A DNA stretch of 49,271 nt. Origin: an uncultured SAR116 cluster alpha proteobacterium. Lineage in GTDB: Bacteria; Pseudomonadota; Alphaproteobacteria; Puniceispirillales; Puniceispirillaceae. The stretch spans positions 1 through 49,271 of the forward strand of contig CACNSW010000011.1 of assembly GCA_902623185.1 (NCBI GenBank). Direction: 5' to 3'. Position numbers and translations under genes: made by a program. Each line of letters opens with the position of its first letter. Positions within the stretch are counted from its first letter, which is position 1. The notes under the pieces are model-generated. The model ran no database searches. It saw nothing but the letters and a program-made list of their open reading frames with translations, and had not been told where the DNA came from. Positions 24,171 to 33,071 of this stretch are shown here, piece by piece.

Positions 24171-25632
24171 CAAATTTTTCCGCAAAAGTTAAATGTTTAT
24201 TGTTTGTCATTGAATTCAGAGAAGGCCAATTTGTGTTTGGCAATGCCCACGGCCGGATCTTTTCCAGAGCAGCTCCAATTTGAAATACCGTAGCATCATC
24301 GTACGGGCGGCCAATGATCTGCAGTCCACATGGTAAGGATTCATTTGTCATACCGCTTGGCAGTGCGAGGACTGGACATCTGCTATAGAGATTAAACAAT
24401 CCCGTCATTGTGATTTCTGTATCGGTAAGTTGGTACCCATTAACCACTAACTTTTGTTTTTGCCAGTTTTTTGCCGGCACTGCAGGAGAGGCTACAGTTG
24501 GACAGAGCAAAGCGTCATTGTATTGAAACAATGGTCCAAAATGGCTCTGCCAGAATTCACCAGCAAGTGAAGCACACTTTCTAAAATCTGACGAATTGAA
24601 ACCTAAAGCTGTTTCCAATAACTCCGGCACATAATCGCTAATAATATCCGGAAATTTGTGAACAGCTTCCTGCAAAAACTCATGTGCTAAAAACTCTTGA
24701 GCGCCATGCGATAATCTAATTATCTCATTTAGCCCATTAAGTGAAATCTCCTCAACATGTGCGCCAGCGTCCTTGAGGGAATTTATCGATGACATAAATT
24801 GTTTTTCAACATCATCAGCAACCTTGTAATGTCCAAGATTTCTGGAGAAAGCTAGTTTCATGCCAGCGATATTTGGGTGAACATCTGAAATAATAATCCT
24901 CGCATCAAGGGCTGTGTGGTCCAACGGATGCGGCCCTGACATCACGTTTGACATCAACGCCGCATCAGCCACTGTCCTTGTCATAGGTCCAATTTGAACA
25001 AACGGGTCGAAGGAATTAGATGGGCAAAGAGGCATTCGCCCATACGGTGGCTTGTAGCCAACAACCCCACATTGGCTTGCTGGTTGCCTTATAGAACCTG
25101 CACTATCACTGCCTGTGGCAACAGTTGTTACACCAGCAGCTAGGGCTGCGGCCGATCCGCCCGATGATCCGCCAGGGGTTATATCTAACCGCCAGGGGTT
25201 CCGTGTAACCCCCCACATACGCGAATGACAAGTGAAAAGCCAGCAGAACTCAGGACATGTTGTTCTGGCAAAAAGGTTAGCACCACCCATCAATAATCTC
25301 TCAATTGATGGGTTTGTATGACCATCGATACGATCTTTGTTGATGAGCGACCCATTACTAGAACGCCGGCCCTTAATTGGTGTGCTGTCCTTTACAGCAA
25401 GGGGCAAACCCTCTAACGGCCCCAGCTTGTCCTTTGCATTTATATATTTTGCCTCAGCCACTTTTGCATTTTGAAAGGCTTCATCAAAATATCTGTCCGC
25501 AAATGGGTTAATAGTTTGTTGAATTTTCTCAGCACGCGCAATTATTGCGTCGATAAGTTCAACAGGTGATAAGTTACGCGATCTGAATCTCTCCAAAGCT
25601 TCTATAGCTGACATATGGGGAAGATCATTCAT
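24160..25632 (-). CDS. amidase-signature family enzyme 2
   Basis: 490 residues, a close paralogue of the following amidase. Both begin (M)SAxEALxRFRxRxLSPxEL, share CGVVGYKPPYGRMP-type loops and end with GRPYDDxTVF. The catalytic set is complete: Lys in PLAVKDS, GGSSGGSAAAL, and GSDSAGSIRQPASQCG. It starts 21 bases after the double ATPase of the peptide importer, placing it in the same transcription unit. The tandem pair probably arose by duplication and may split related substrates, for example a cyclic and a linear amide. The exact reaction is not deducible. Confidence 0.88.
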   Translation of the reverse strand: MNDLPHMSAIEALERFRSRNLSPVELIDAIIARAEKIQQTINPFADRYFDEAFQNAKVAEAKYINAKDKLGPLEGLPLAVKDSTPIKGRRSSNGSLINKDRIDGHTNPSIERLLMGGANLFARTTCPEFCWLFTCHSRMWGVTRNPWRLDITPGGSSGGSAAALAAGVTTVATGSDSAGSIRQPASQCGVVGYKPPYGRMPLCPSNSFDPFVQIGPMTRTVADAALMSNVMSGPHPLDHTALDARIIISDVHPNIAGMKLAFSRNLGHYKVADDVEKQFMSSINSLKDAGAHVEEISLNGLNEIIRLSHGAQEFLAHEFLQEAVHKFPDIISDYVPELLETALGFNSSDFRKCASLAGEFWQSHFGPLFQYNDALLCPTVASPAVPAKNWQKQKLVVNGYQLTDTEITMTGLFNLYSRCPVLALPSGMTNESLPCGLQIIGRPYDDATVFQIGAALEKIRPWALPNTNWPSLNSMTNNKHLTFAEKFDEY

Positions 25633-25653
25633 CTATCGGGGCGCCTATTTTTA

Positions 25654-27333
25654 TTATTCATTCAAAATATGAATGTTTGATTTCAATAAACGTTTTGTAT
25701 AGTCGTGAGTCGGTTTCGAAAATATATCTTCTGTAGAACCCTCCTCTACAATCTTGCCCATCAACATGATTACCATTCTGTCACTTATATGCCTAACAAT
25801 GTTGAGATTATGAGTGACAATCAGAATTGGTAACTGAAGTTTGTCTTGAATTTTGGCTAAGAGGTTCAGTATTTCGCCTTGAATAGAAACGTCTAAGCCG
25901 GCAGTTGGTTCATCAGCAATCAGTAATTTTGGTTTTTGTGCCAGCGCTCTAGCAACACAGACCCTTCGCGCTTGACCGCCCGAAAGTTCATGAGGGTAAC
26001 GACGAGAGAATTCAGGAGGAAGCCCAACGAGGGAGAGAAGGTTTTGAACTTCTTGATCCTTATCTATGCCATTTTCTGGCTCACTACGTAATGCTTCTTT
26101 AATTATTTTTTCAATGGTCATTCTAGGGCTAAGGCTTCCTATTGGGTCTTGAAAAACGAGCGCAATTTCATTTCGGACTGACCCTAAATCATTTGGCCTT
26201 TTATCAAGTATTGACTTACCAAAAAAGTTAATGGTGCCTGCGTGACAAGAAACCAGTCTAACTATGGAGCGAATCAACGTGGTCTTGCCAGAACCACTCT
26301 CACCAACAATCGCAAGCGTCTCTCCTTTAAAAAGGTCAAGTGAGACGTTATTTACGGCCGTAATATCTCTAATCGTCGACTTTTTAAATAATGTCCCAAA
26401 AGTAAACGGCTTGCTAAATTTTACCGTGAGATCCCTAATCTGCAAAATTGGCGCTTCATCTCTAGCAAGCCTTTTGATTTTTAACTTTTCATCCTCAATT
26501 AATTTTTGGTTGGGAGCGTCCATGGTCGGTAAAGTACGACATTTTTCCTTGATATGAGCTGGGTCACATTTTAATAGTTTTTTCGTATAGTCACTTTTTG
26601 GATTTAAAAAAACATCGCGGACATTACCAATTTCTTTAATGCACCCTTGATGCATTACAACAACATCATCACAAAGAGAGGCAACTACACCCAAGTGATG
26701 CGTGACAAAAACCATTCCGCATCCTATTGTACTTTGCAATTCTTTGAGCAGCGCAATAATCTCAACTTCCAAGGTTGCGTCCAAAGCTGTCGTTGGTTCA
26801 TCAGCGATAAGAATTTTGGGCTCCACCATCACAGCCATCGCAATGGAAACACGCTGTTTTTGGCCTCCTGATAACTCATGAGGATACATTGACATACGTA
26901 CCTCTGGATCAGGCATATGCACTGACCCGAGCGCTGCGATAGAGCGCCGCCTTTTTTCAGCTAAACTAATGTTTTCACGAAATTGGATGTCCATAAGGTG
27001 TTCACCAACTGTAAGAACTGGGTTCAAAGCACTTAGCGTATCCTGTGACACCATCGAGATACCCTGCCCACGAATTTCTCTCAAATCATCAGACGTCGCC
27101 GAAGTGATGTCCTGACCACCAAATAGAATTTTCCCACTAGTAATTTTCGCCGAGCTTGGCAGCAGACCAATCAAAGCGGAAGCGAGGGTAGATTTGCCAC
27201 TTCCACTCTCGCCAACTATTCCGACGATATGGCCCTCGCTGATATTGAGATCTACTGACGATAGTGCGGGGGCACCATTAAATTCAACAGTGAGTTCACT
27301 CACCTCAATTGCATGCGGCGCTGATGGATTCAT
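25654..27333 (-). CDS. peptide ABC importer, fused double ATPase (DppD-DppF type)
   Basis: 559 residues with two complete nucleotide-binding domains. The first has GESGSGKSTLASALIGLL, signature LSGGQKQRVSIAMAV and Walker B ILIADEPTTALD. The second has GESGSGKTTLIRSIVRLV, signature LSGGQARRVCVARAL and Walker B LLIADEPTAGLD. Oligopeptide-specific C-terminal extensions follow each domain (KSDYTKKLL and THDYTKRLL). It powers import by the two permeases encoded just before it. Its ATG overlaps the stop of the preceding permease by four bases (ATGA), so translation is coupled. A fused ATPase instead of separate DppD and DppF subunits is common in proteobacterial importers of this type. Confidence 0.93.
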   Translation of the reverse strand: MNPSAPHAIEVSELTVEFNGAPALSSVDLNISEGHIVGIVGESGSGKSTLASALIGLLPSSAKITSGKILFGGQDITSATSDDLREIRGQGISMVSQDTLSALNPVLTVGEHLMDIQFRENISLAEKRRRSIAALGSVHMPDPEVRMSMYPHELSGGQKQRVSIAMAVMVEPKILIADEPTTALDATLEVEIIALLKELQSTIGCGMVFVTHHLGVVASLCDDVVVMHQGCIKEIGNVRDVFLNPKSDYTKKLLKCDPAHIKEKCRTLPTMDAPNQKLIEDEKLKIKRLARDEAPILQIRDLTVKFSKPFTFGTLFKKSTIRDITAVNNVSLDLFKGETLAIVGESGSGKTTLIRSIVRLVSCHAGTINFFGKSILDKRPNDLGSVRNEIALVFQDPIGSLSPRMTIEKIIKEALRSEPENGIDKDQEVQNLLSLVGLPPEFSRRYPHELSGGQARRVCVARALAQKPKLLIADEPTAGLDVSIQGEILNLLAKIQDKLQLPILIVTHNLNIVRHISDRMVIMLMGKIVEEGSTEDIFSKPTHDYTKRLLKSNIHILNE

Positions 27334-28217
27334 CGCGAACCTCGATCAATCTTTGGGTCAAAAATGTCGCGAAGCTGCTCTCCTAAGAATGTAAATCCGA
27401 TCGTAACAAGTATCAACGGGATTCCTGCGCTGATCAGGATCCACTTGGAGTTTCTGATATACGTGTATCCATCATTTAATATACTCCCCCAACTCGGCGT
27501 GGGCGGTCTTACTCCAAGGCCAAGAAAGCTTAATCCGGCTTCCAGTGCTATGACAAATGGAACATCCATGCTCGCTATAATAAGAATTGGGCCAATTGCG
27601 TTGGGTAGTACATGTTTGAGAAGAATTCGGGGTGCACCGATGCCAAGAGCCCGCGCTGACAATATGTACTCAGCCTGGCGAAGGCTCTGCGTCTGAGTGC
27701 GCATTAATCTGCCATATGTAGGAAACGACGTGGCAACAATTATTGCCATAATTGTATAGAGACTTGGACCGAACAGCACGACAACGGCAAGGGCAAACAT
27801 GATAACAGGATATGATCGAACCATGTCAAATAATAGCATTATCACGAAGTCCAGCCAGTTGGGGCCGTACCCGGCAATTACACCCAAGATTGAGCCAATA
27901 AGGACAGCTAAACCAATTGATACCCCTGCAACCATCAAGGCTATTTGTGTGCCAAAAATTAACCGTGACAATGTATCCCGTCCTAATTGATCAGTTCCAA
28001 ACAAATGTTCTGCACTAGGGCCTTGGAGTTTGTTTAAAATATCAATTTTGCTTGGGTCATAAGGCGCAAGAAAATCAGCAAAAATTGCGACCATGACGAA
28101 ACTGATCACAATCAACAGGCCGACCAAACCCATTGGATCTCTAAATAGCCGAGAGACTACCATGGTCGAGGGTTTGTCTGTAAAATTCTGCAATCCCCTT
28201 TTTTGGTCCAAAGGCAT
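27330..28217 (-). CDS. peptide ABC importer permease, DppC type
   Basis: 295 residues. The N-terminal region matches the OppC/DppC extension (DPMGLVGLLIVISFVMVAIFADFLAPYDP), followed by HLFGTDQLGRDTLSRLIFG and five further membrane helices. The EAA loop reads EYILSARALGIGAPRILLKHVLPN, the docking site for the ATPase, and GLGVRPPTPSWGSIL is the usual signature near the last helices. Its start overlaps the stop of the DppB-type gene by one base (TAATG). It forms the pore together with that partner. Confidence 0.93.
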   Translation of the reverse strand: MPLDQKRGLQNFTDKPSTMVVSRLFRDPMGLVGLLIVISFVMVAIFADFLAPYDPSKIDILNKLQGPSAEHLFGTDQLGRDTLSRLIFGTQIALMVAGVSIGLAVLIGSILGVIAGYGPNWLDFVIMLLFDMVRSYPVIMFALAVVVLFGPSLYTIMAIIVATSFPTYGRLMRTQTQSLRQAEYILSARALGIGAPRILLKHVLPNAIGPILIIASMDVPFVIALEAGLSFLGLGVRPPTPSWGSILNDGYTYIRNSKWILISAGIPLILVTIGFTFLGEQLRDIFDPKIDRGSR

Positions 28218-29161
28218 TAGTCGGTTTCCTGTAGCGCTCTGGGGTCGAGCGCTGCATTAATCAAATCAGCTATCGTAGTGCCGCTTACAATGAAAATAGT
28301 GCTTACCAAAACTGTTCCCATTACCAAGGGGTAATTCCTGCTGAGCACTGATTCATATAGCAGGCTGCCAAGTCCAGGACGGGCAAATATAATCTCCGTT
28401 ATCACTGTACTGGAAAGTATGAATGCAACGCTAACGCCCATCATTGTTATTGTGGGCAAAACTGCAATGCGAAGAGCGTATCTACTAATCACCCTCACTT
28501 CCGGCAATCCAAAAGCCCTTGCCATTCGCACATGGTTTTGATTGAGAACTTCAATCATGGACGCGCGAACAAGCCTTGAAAGATAACCTATCCAAGCAAT
28601 ACCGATCGTGACCACAGGCAGCGTTAGATGCCATAAATAATTTAGCCAGTCTTGGCTGTCTCCAGCCCCAATGACTGGGAAAAGGCGCAACTCTACAGAA
28701 AAAAATAAAAGCATATACAGGCCAACAACAATTGCAGGCATTGCAATGATCGACACGGAAATGGCGCCGACAATTCTGTCAAACCTGCCATTTCTATGTA
28801 TCGCAGCGTAGCAGCCAACAGGAATGCCGAATGTTGATACAATTAAGGCTGAAGACACAAGTATGAGGGTATGAGGCAATTGCTCTAGCACGATATCAAG
28901 AACCGGCCGGTTTGACCTGAGATCAAATCCAAAATTTCCTGAAATAAGACCTTTAAAAAAATAAAAAAGTTGCGTGGTCAACGGTTGGTCAAGATGCAAT
29001 CTTGCTCGCAGCGCTTCTTTGATTTCCGGGGTAGCTCTTGGTCCAAGCATAACATTTGCTGGATCTCCAGGAACTGCATGAATCATTACAAACATTGTGG
29101 AGACAGCACTTGCGATGATTAAAATCGCCAATACAATTCTTTTGATTGCGTAAAATACCAT
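28217..29161 (-). CDS. peptide ABC importer permease, DppB type
   Basis: 314 residues with six membrane helices. The N-terminal block MVFYAIKRIVLAILIIASAV and HAVPGDPANVMLG are the standard DppB/OppB opening. The EAA loop is NQNHVRMARAFGLPEVRVI, and ITEIIFARPGLGSLLYESVL is the conserved segment near the end. It is separated from the upstream binding-protein gene by about 130 bases that contain a strong hairpin, which should lower its expression relative to the binding protein. Confidence 0.93.
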   Translation of the reverse strand: MVFYAIKRIVLAILIIASAVSTMFVMIHAVPGDPANVMLGPRATPEIKEALRARLHLDQPLTTQLFYFFKGLISGNFGFDLRSNRPVLDIVLEQLPHTLILVSSALIVSTFGIPVGCYAAIHRNGRFDRIVGAISVSIIAMPAIVVGLYMLLFFSVELRLFPVIGAGDSQDWLNYLWHLTLPVVTIGIAWIGYLSRLVRASMIEVLNQNHVRMARAFGLPEVRVISRYALRIAVLPTITMMGVSVAFILSSTVITEIIFARPGLGSLLYESVLSRNYPLVMGTVLVSTIFIVSGTTIADLINAALDPRALQETD

Positions 29162-29247
29162 AAAACCACTTCAATTTAATCGACACTGAACATCAATAAA
29201 GCCAAATAAAAACTTGAACCATGTGGCAAGTATTAAACCAAAAAATG

Positions 29248-29279
29248 AACTCAGGGTCGGCTCACGCCGACCCTGAGTT
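29248..29279 (-). terminator. strong hairpin downstream of the binding-protein gene
   Basis: AACTCAGGGTCGGC pairs perfectly with GCCGACCCTGAGTT around a TCAC loop (14-bp stem). On the minus strand it is followed by CATTTTTTGG. It lies 12 bases after the stop of the peptide-binding-protein gene and before the permease genes. It is either an intrinsic terminator with read-through or an mRNA-stabilising stem, the usual way of making excess binding protein from such operons. Confidence 0.85.
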
Positions 29280-29291
29280 AAAGTAACGTGG

Positions 29292-30845
29292 CTAATTAAT
29301 CGGCTGAAATTCAGACAGTTTTAGCCCGCCATTTGGATATAACCCTGGCTTGATGTTGTCGCGATACAATATCACGCTGGGTGGGTGCATTATAAAAAGA
29401 AAGCCACCAGACTCATCCATAACCCTTTGCATCTCAAAATACATATTCTCACGCTTTTTAATGTCCGTTTCTTTCAGCGCTGCAAAGTGCAAATTATCAA
29501 ACTCTTCGCTATCTAACCAAACCCAATTCCAAATTCCCTTCTGATCCCTTAGAAACCATTGGGTTGACCAAGATGGATCTGGTGGGCTGGTATAGTTGTT
29601 TAAAGTAAGTTGTAAGGCTTCTTTTCGATCGGCTGCAACGTTCCAGAACGCACCCGAGTCCAATTGATTGATTTGCAAGTTAATGCCAACTTCTCCAAGG
29701 TTTGCCTGAATAATCTGCGCAGCAGTGGTAAACTCGGCAGTATTTAGGACGTCTACTTCAAGGCTCAGATTGTTGACACCAGCCTCAGCAAGTAGGGTCT
29801 TTGCTCCATCAACATCGCGAGGGCCAGGCGCAACACCGGTGTAACCGACTAGTCCGGGTGCAACAAGTCCAGTGGATTTTTCTGGAACACCAAAATAAGC
29901 GCCTTCCAGAATAGCATCGATATCGATAGCCTTTTTTATGGCTTGCCGGACACGAACATCAGACAGATCTTCATTGGCAATATTGATTCCAAGGAACGTG
30001 TAATCTGCAGTTGGGCGAACATCTAAAACACCACCGGCCGGAAGTGACTTCTTGAAATTAGGCACTGAGCCTATTGAAATCTCGGTGATATCGATTTCAC
30101 CCGCTTCAAACGCAATTTCTGCCGATTTTGGTTCCTGAATTGGCAATATTGTAATTTTTTCGAAGCCGGCTTTGGGTCCGTTCCAACCATCATGCGGTAC
30201 GAGTACCGTTTTTTCTCGAGGAACCCATGATTGGATCTTGTAAGCCCCTGCTGTTGCGCCGGGATCGGTGGTAAATTTTCCACCAGCTTCTTCAGTTGCC
30301 TTTTTTGATACAATTGCACCACTGGTATAAGGTAATGTACTCCACCAGATTGGAGCAAAAGGTTCTTTTAAATGAATAATACCATTGTATTTATCCACGA
30401 TTTCAACCTCTTTTAGCGGCAACCAGTCACCAATAATTGGTGACTCTAACGCTGGGTCGATGTAACGCTCATATGAATATTTTACGTCTTCTGTCGTCAC
30501 TTCCCCATAATTTCCGGTCCACATCAAACCCGGCTTGAGCTTAAACTTAATGGTAACGTCATCTATCTGTTCAATCGACTCAGCCGCTTGAAGCTCATAT
30601 TCCCATTCTGATCCAGACTTAAATTCAATCAGTTTTGGGAACAGAACGTTAATCATCGTATAGTCAGCGCCACTTTGCCAAAACGCAGGATCAAGTGTAG
30701 TGAAGTCCTCTCCCAACCTAACATTTAATTCTGCACTTTTAGCGATACTTATTGTTCCCACCAAATAAACCGAGCAAACAACTGCAGCCAAACTCAGGTT
30801 TCGGAAAAATCTTGCCATTATTGTTAAAAGTTTAAGCTTTAACAC
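29292..30845 (-). CDS. peptide ABC importer substrate-binding protein (SBP_bac_5)
   Basis: 517 residues. A signal peptide ends near SIAKSAELNV. The mature protein begins ELNVRLGEDFTTLDPAFWQS, the typical family-5 solute-binding opening, and continues with LKPGLMWTGNYGEVTTEDVKYSYER and DVRVRQAIKKAIDIDAILEG, conserved in Dpp/Opp-type binding proteins. The start is GTG 30845, preceded by GGAGG with six bases of spacing; this is clearly better than the ATG at 30818. It captures a peptide-like ligand in the periplasm for the permeases and fused ATPase encoded downstream. The co-encoded amidases hint that the ligand carries amide bonds. Confidence 0.93.
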   Translation of the reverse strand: MLKLKLLTIMARFFRNLSLAAVVCSVYLVGTISIAKSAELNVRLGEDFTTLDPAFWQSGADYTMINVLFPKLIEFKSGSEWEYELQAAESIEQIDDVTIKFKLKPGLMWTGNYGEVTTEDVKYSYERYIDPALESPIIGDWLPLKEVEIVDKYNGIIHLKEPFAPIWWSTLPYTSGAIVSKKATEEAGGKFTTDPGATAGAYKIQSWVPREKTVLVPHDGWNGPKAGFEKITILPIQEPKSAEIAFEAGEIDITEISIGSVPNFKKSLPAGGVLDVRPTADYTFLGINIANEDLSDVRVRQAIKKAIDIDAILEGAYFGVPEKSTGLVAPGLVGYTGVAPGPRDVDGAKTLLAEAGVNNLSLEVDVLNTAEFTTAAQIIQANLGEVGINLQINQLDSGAFWNVAADRKEALQLTLNNYTSPPDPSWSTQWFLRDQKGIWNWVWLDSEEFDNLHFAALKETDIKKRENMYFEMQRVMDESGGFLFIMHPPSVILYRDNIKPGLYPNGGLKLSEFQPIN

Positions 30846-30868
30846 GCGAAGCCTCCATCAATTTTCTA

Positions 30869-30897
30869 CCTGAAAACATTTTTTTCAGGCGTTTTTT
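30869..30897 (+). terminator. terminator-like hairpin with T-run in a divergent promoter region
   Basis: CCTGAAAA-CATTT-TTTTCAGG (8-bp stem) is followed on the plus strand by CGTTTTTT. It stands at the head of the minus-strand importer operon, so read on the minus strand it is a leader hairpin. On the plus strand it could stop antisense transcription. The rest of the 264-bp gap (30846-31109) should contain divergent promoters, which I cannot place exactly. Confidence 0.45.
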
Positions 30898-31109
30898 CAT
30901 AGAAAAGATCCATAATTAACCTTTGAGTGAAACTATGAGCTATTGGTTTTTCGATTGTAAAGGGTGAATATTTTTTACTTTCAAGCAAGCCATTCTTTAA
31001 ATCATTGTAGCTGTGATAATTTTTTTCTCAAAATTTCTAAATAATAAATGAAGTGCTAAACTGTAAAAAAATTATGATGCAAACATTTAGGAGTTCTGAG
31101 GGGGTGTGA

Positions 31110-32105
31110 GTGACCGCAAACGATTTGGCAAGGATAAATAGGATCATAATGACTATGGTTGGCTTCATTGCGGGGTTTGCAACAATTGCCAATGCTGAGC
31201 TTCGCAACACAACATCGCCGGATGCGCTTTGTAATAATGGTGAACAGGCCACTTACGCCTATCTCGAAAATAGGAAAAGCAATGATTGGCTTGTCTATAT
31301 TCATGGTGGCGGCGTCGCGACAAATGCTGACCAATACCTTAACCGTCCAAGTGGGATGAAAAGCCCAACAAAAAGAGATCACTTTGGCGTTAGGCTCACC
31401 AATGATTTTCAAGATCGAGGCTTCAACATCATTATTATCGGTTACTGTTCGAGTGATCTTCATCAGGGGTTCCACACACATACTATTGGCGGCGAGACGG
31501 TCTATTTTCACGGCCGCAAAATAGTGGAGAACATTATCGATCTTCATAAAGACCAGCTGGTAACCGCCAAAAGGCTTGTCTTTGCAGGCTATAGCGCTGG
31601 ATCCATTGCGCTTGGCTTCAATGCTGATCTGATTGGGCAGTTTAATGACCCGTATATAATCGCAGACAGTTTCTGGCTCGATGCAGAATCGCTGCAAATG
31701 CGCCTAAGTTGGACTAAAGGGCCATGGACCAATATCACAAAATTCCTTTATAAGAATCTGCCTGATCATTGTAAAGATGACCATTGGGGCCATTGCTTCC
31801 CATCACGCCCGCAATTCACCAAACATGGCATCAACAAGGTATTTCCTATCTGGAACATCGGCGACCGCTATGCTCGCCATGGTGACCAGACCAGGGTGAA
31901 GCAGGGCATAGTCAGCGATGTTAAACATTATAGTGCTGGCTACTCCATCGATGCGGAGGCAAAGCAAATAAAGGGCTTTGAGGAATGGGGCCATGTAATG
32001 ACCGCAAATGACCTTTATGAAAAGAAAATCAACGGGGTGGTGCTACGTGAGCTGATCTGGAACTGGATAGACGGTAACGGAAAGACTACCCACATAGATC
32101 ATTGA
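31110..32105 (+). CDS. pectin-acetylesterase/Notum-like alpha/beta hydrolase, secreted
   Basis: 331 residues from GTG 31110, which follows AGGGGG by a few bases. A signal peptide is probable: RIIMTMVGFIAGFATIANAE. The hydrolase core shows WLVYIHGGGVATNADQY (oxyanion strand), IIIIGYCSSDLHQG and the nucleophile elbow VFAGYSAGSIALGFNAD with G-x-S-A-G-S, characteristic of the PAE/Notum carboxylesterases. Cys residues in PDHCKDDHWGHCF suggest a disulfide. The family removes acetyl or acyl groups from polysaccharides or proteins; the substrate here is unknown. It is divergent from the peptide-import operon and single-gene on its strand, with a terminator hairpin about 100 bases after its stop. Confidence 0.72.
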   Translation: MTANDLARINRIIMTMVGFIAGFATIANAELRNTTSPDALCNNGEQATYAYLENRKSNDWLVYIHGGGVATNADQYLNRPSGMKSPTKRDHFGVRLTNDFQDRGFNIIIIGYCSSDLHQGFHTHTIGGETVYFHGRKIVENIIDLHKDQLVTAKRLVFAGYSAGSIALGFNADLIGQFNDPYIIADSFWLDAESLQMRLSWTKGPWTNITKFLYKNLPDHCKDDHWGHCFPSRPQFTKHGINKVFPIWNIGDRYARHGDQTRVKQGIVSDVKHYSAGYSIDAEAKQIKGFEEWGHVMTANDLYEKKINGVVLRELIWNWIDGNGKTTHIDH

Positions 32106-32205
32106 GCAGGTTAACTTAAACGCCAGGCTGAAGTGTGTCAGTCAAAGTTAATCGACCTACCTCTTTTCATGCTAATGTGATGACAATGGTCGCGGCCCCC
32201 TAAAA

Positions 32206-32227
32206 TCAGTTTTTAGCCAAAAACTGA
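32206..32227. terminator. hairpin after the secreted hydrolase gene
   Basis: TCAGTTTTT-AGCC-AAAAACTGA forms a perfect 9-bp stem with a 4-base loop, AT-rich at the loop end. It is located between the hydrolase stop (32105) and the FKBP-rhodanese start (32322). It lacks a long T-run, so termination strength is uncertain. Confidence 0.5.
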
Positions 32228-32321
32228 GTAACAAATGATTTGTTTTTTGTATTGTTGATGCCCAAGTAGTGAGTGCCTAGCGAACTGGGGTTCAGCCTAA
32301 TTTTATAGAAGGATCAAAACA

Positions 32322-33071
32322 ATGTTGCTTTGGGTTAAGAAGTCGATCGCGATTATATTTTTATTAGTGAGTCTGCCAGCTTTTGCTTCGGAGCTGAGGG
32401 TTGAGACCCTTGTTGAGGGTACTGGAATCCAGGCTACTGAGAACATGAAAGTCACTGTTCATTACGAAGGGCGACTTGAAGACGGCACTATCTTTGACGC
32501 CTCCAAACCAAGGGGCCGACCTTTTAGTTTCACCATAGGCGCAGGGCAGGTAATTGAAGGATGGGAACTAGGCGTAACTGGTATGAAAGTTGGTGGACAG
32601 CGCCGTTTGACTATTCCACCAAATCTTGCATATGGAAAAAATGGAGCTGGAGATGTAATCCCGCCAAATGCTACAATCGTATTTGAAATCGAATTGCTAT
32701 CTGTTACTGAAGCTATTGTTTTGGGACAAACGGATCCTGAAGAGCTAATTGTAGCTCAAAGACAAGGTGTTGCGATCGTTGATATAAGGAGAGAGAGCGA
32801 GTGGCTTGAAACCGGGATCATAGACGGTGCTAGCACTATCACAGCGTTCCAGCAAGATGGCAGCATTCACCCCGATTTTTTACAAAGATTTAATTTGCTA
32901 GTGAGTACAAAACAAACCCCAGTGCTGTTGTATTGCAGGACTGGAAACAGGACCACTAAACTTGGTAATGCAATTATCGAACAACTGGGTTTCACAAATG
33001 TAAGTCATCTCAACGGTGGCATCGTAAGGTGGAAAAAAGAAGGAAAGCCAACTATTAATTACAAACGATAG
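32322..33071 (+). CDS. secreted FKBP-type prolyl isomerase fused to a rhodanese domain
   Basis: 249 residues. A signal peptide ends at LPAFASELRV. Residues about 24-132 are a full FKBP domain: VTVHYEGRLEDGTIFDAS, FTIGAGQVIEGWELGVTGMK, RRLTIPPNLAYG and PPNATIVFEIELLSV, covering the usual ligand pocket (Tyr, Phe, Asp, Trp and the final Phe-Glu-Leu). Residues about 140-249 are a rhodanese domain with VDIRRESEW and the active-site loop LLYCRTGNRT, catalytic Cys205, ending in LNGGIVRWKKEGK. The pair suggests a periplasmic enzyme linking proline isomerisation with sulfur or persulfide transfer. AAGGATC precedes the ATG at a good distance. No operon partner was seen. Confidence 0.88.
   Translation: MLLWVKKSIAIIFLLVSLPAFASELRVETLVEGTGIQATENMKVTVHYEGRLEDGTIFDASKPRGRPFSFTIGAGQVIEGWELGVTGMKVGGQRRLTIPPNLAYGKNGAGDVIPPNATIVFEIELLSVTEAIVLGQTDPEELIVAQRQGVAIVDIRRESEWLETGIIDGASTITAFQQDGSIHPDFLQRFNLLVSTKQTPVLLYCRTGNRTTKLGNAIIEQLGFTNVSHLNGGIVRWKKEGKPTINYKR

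Noticed and set aside
22731-25632. GatA subunits of the tRNA amidotransferase
   Set aside because: Two paralogues sit in an import operon without GatB or GatC, and their sequences keep only the general amidase signature.
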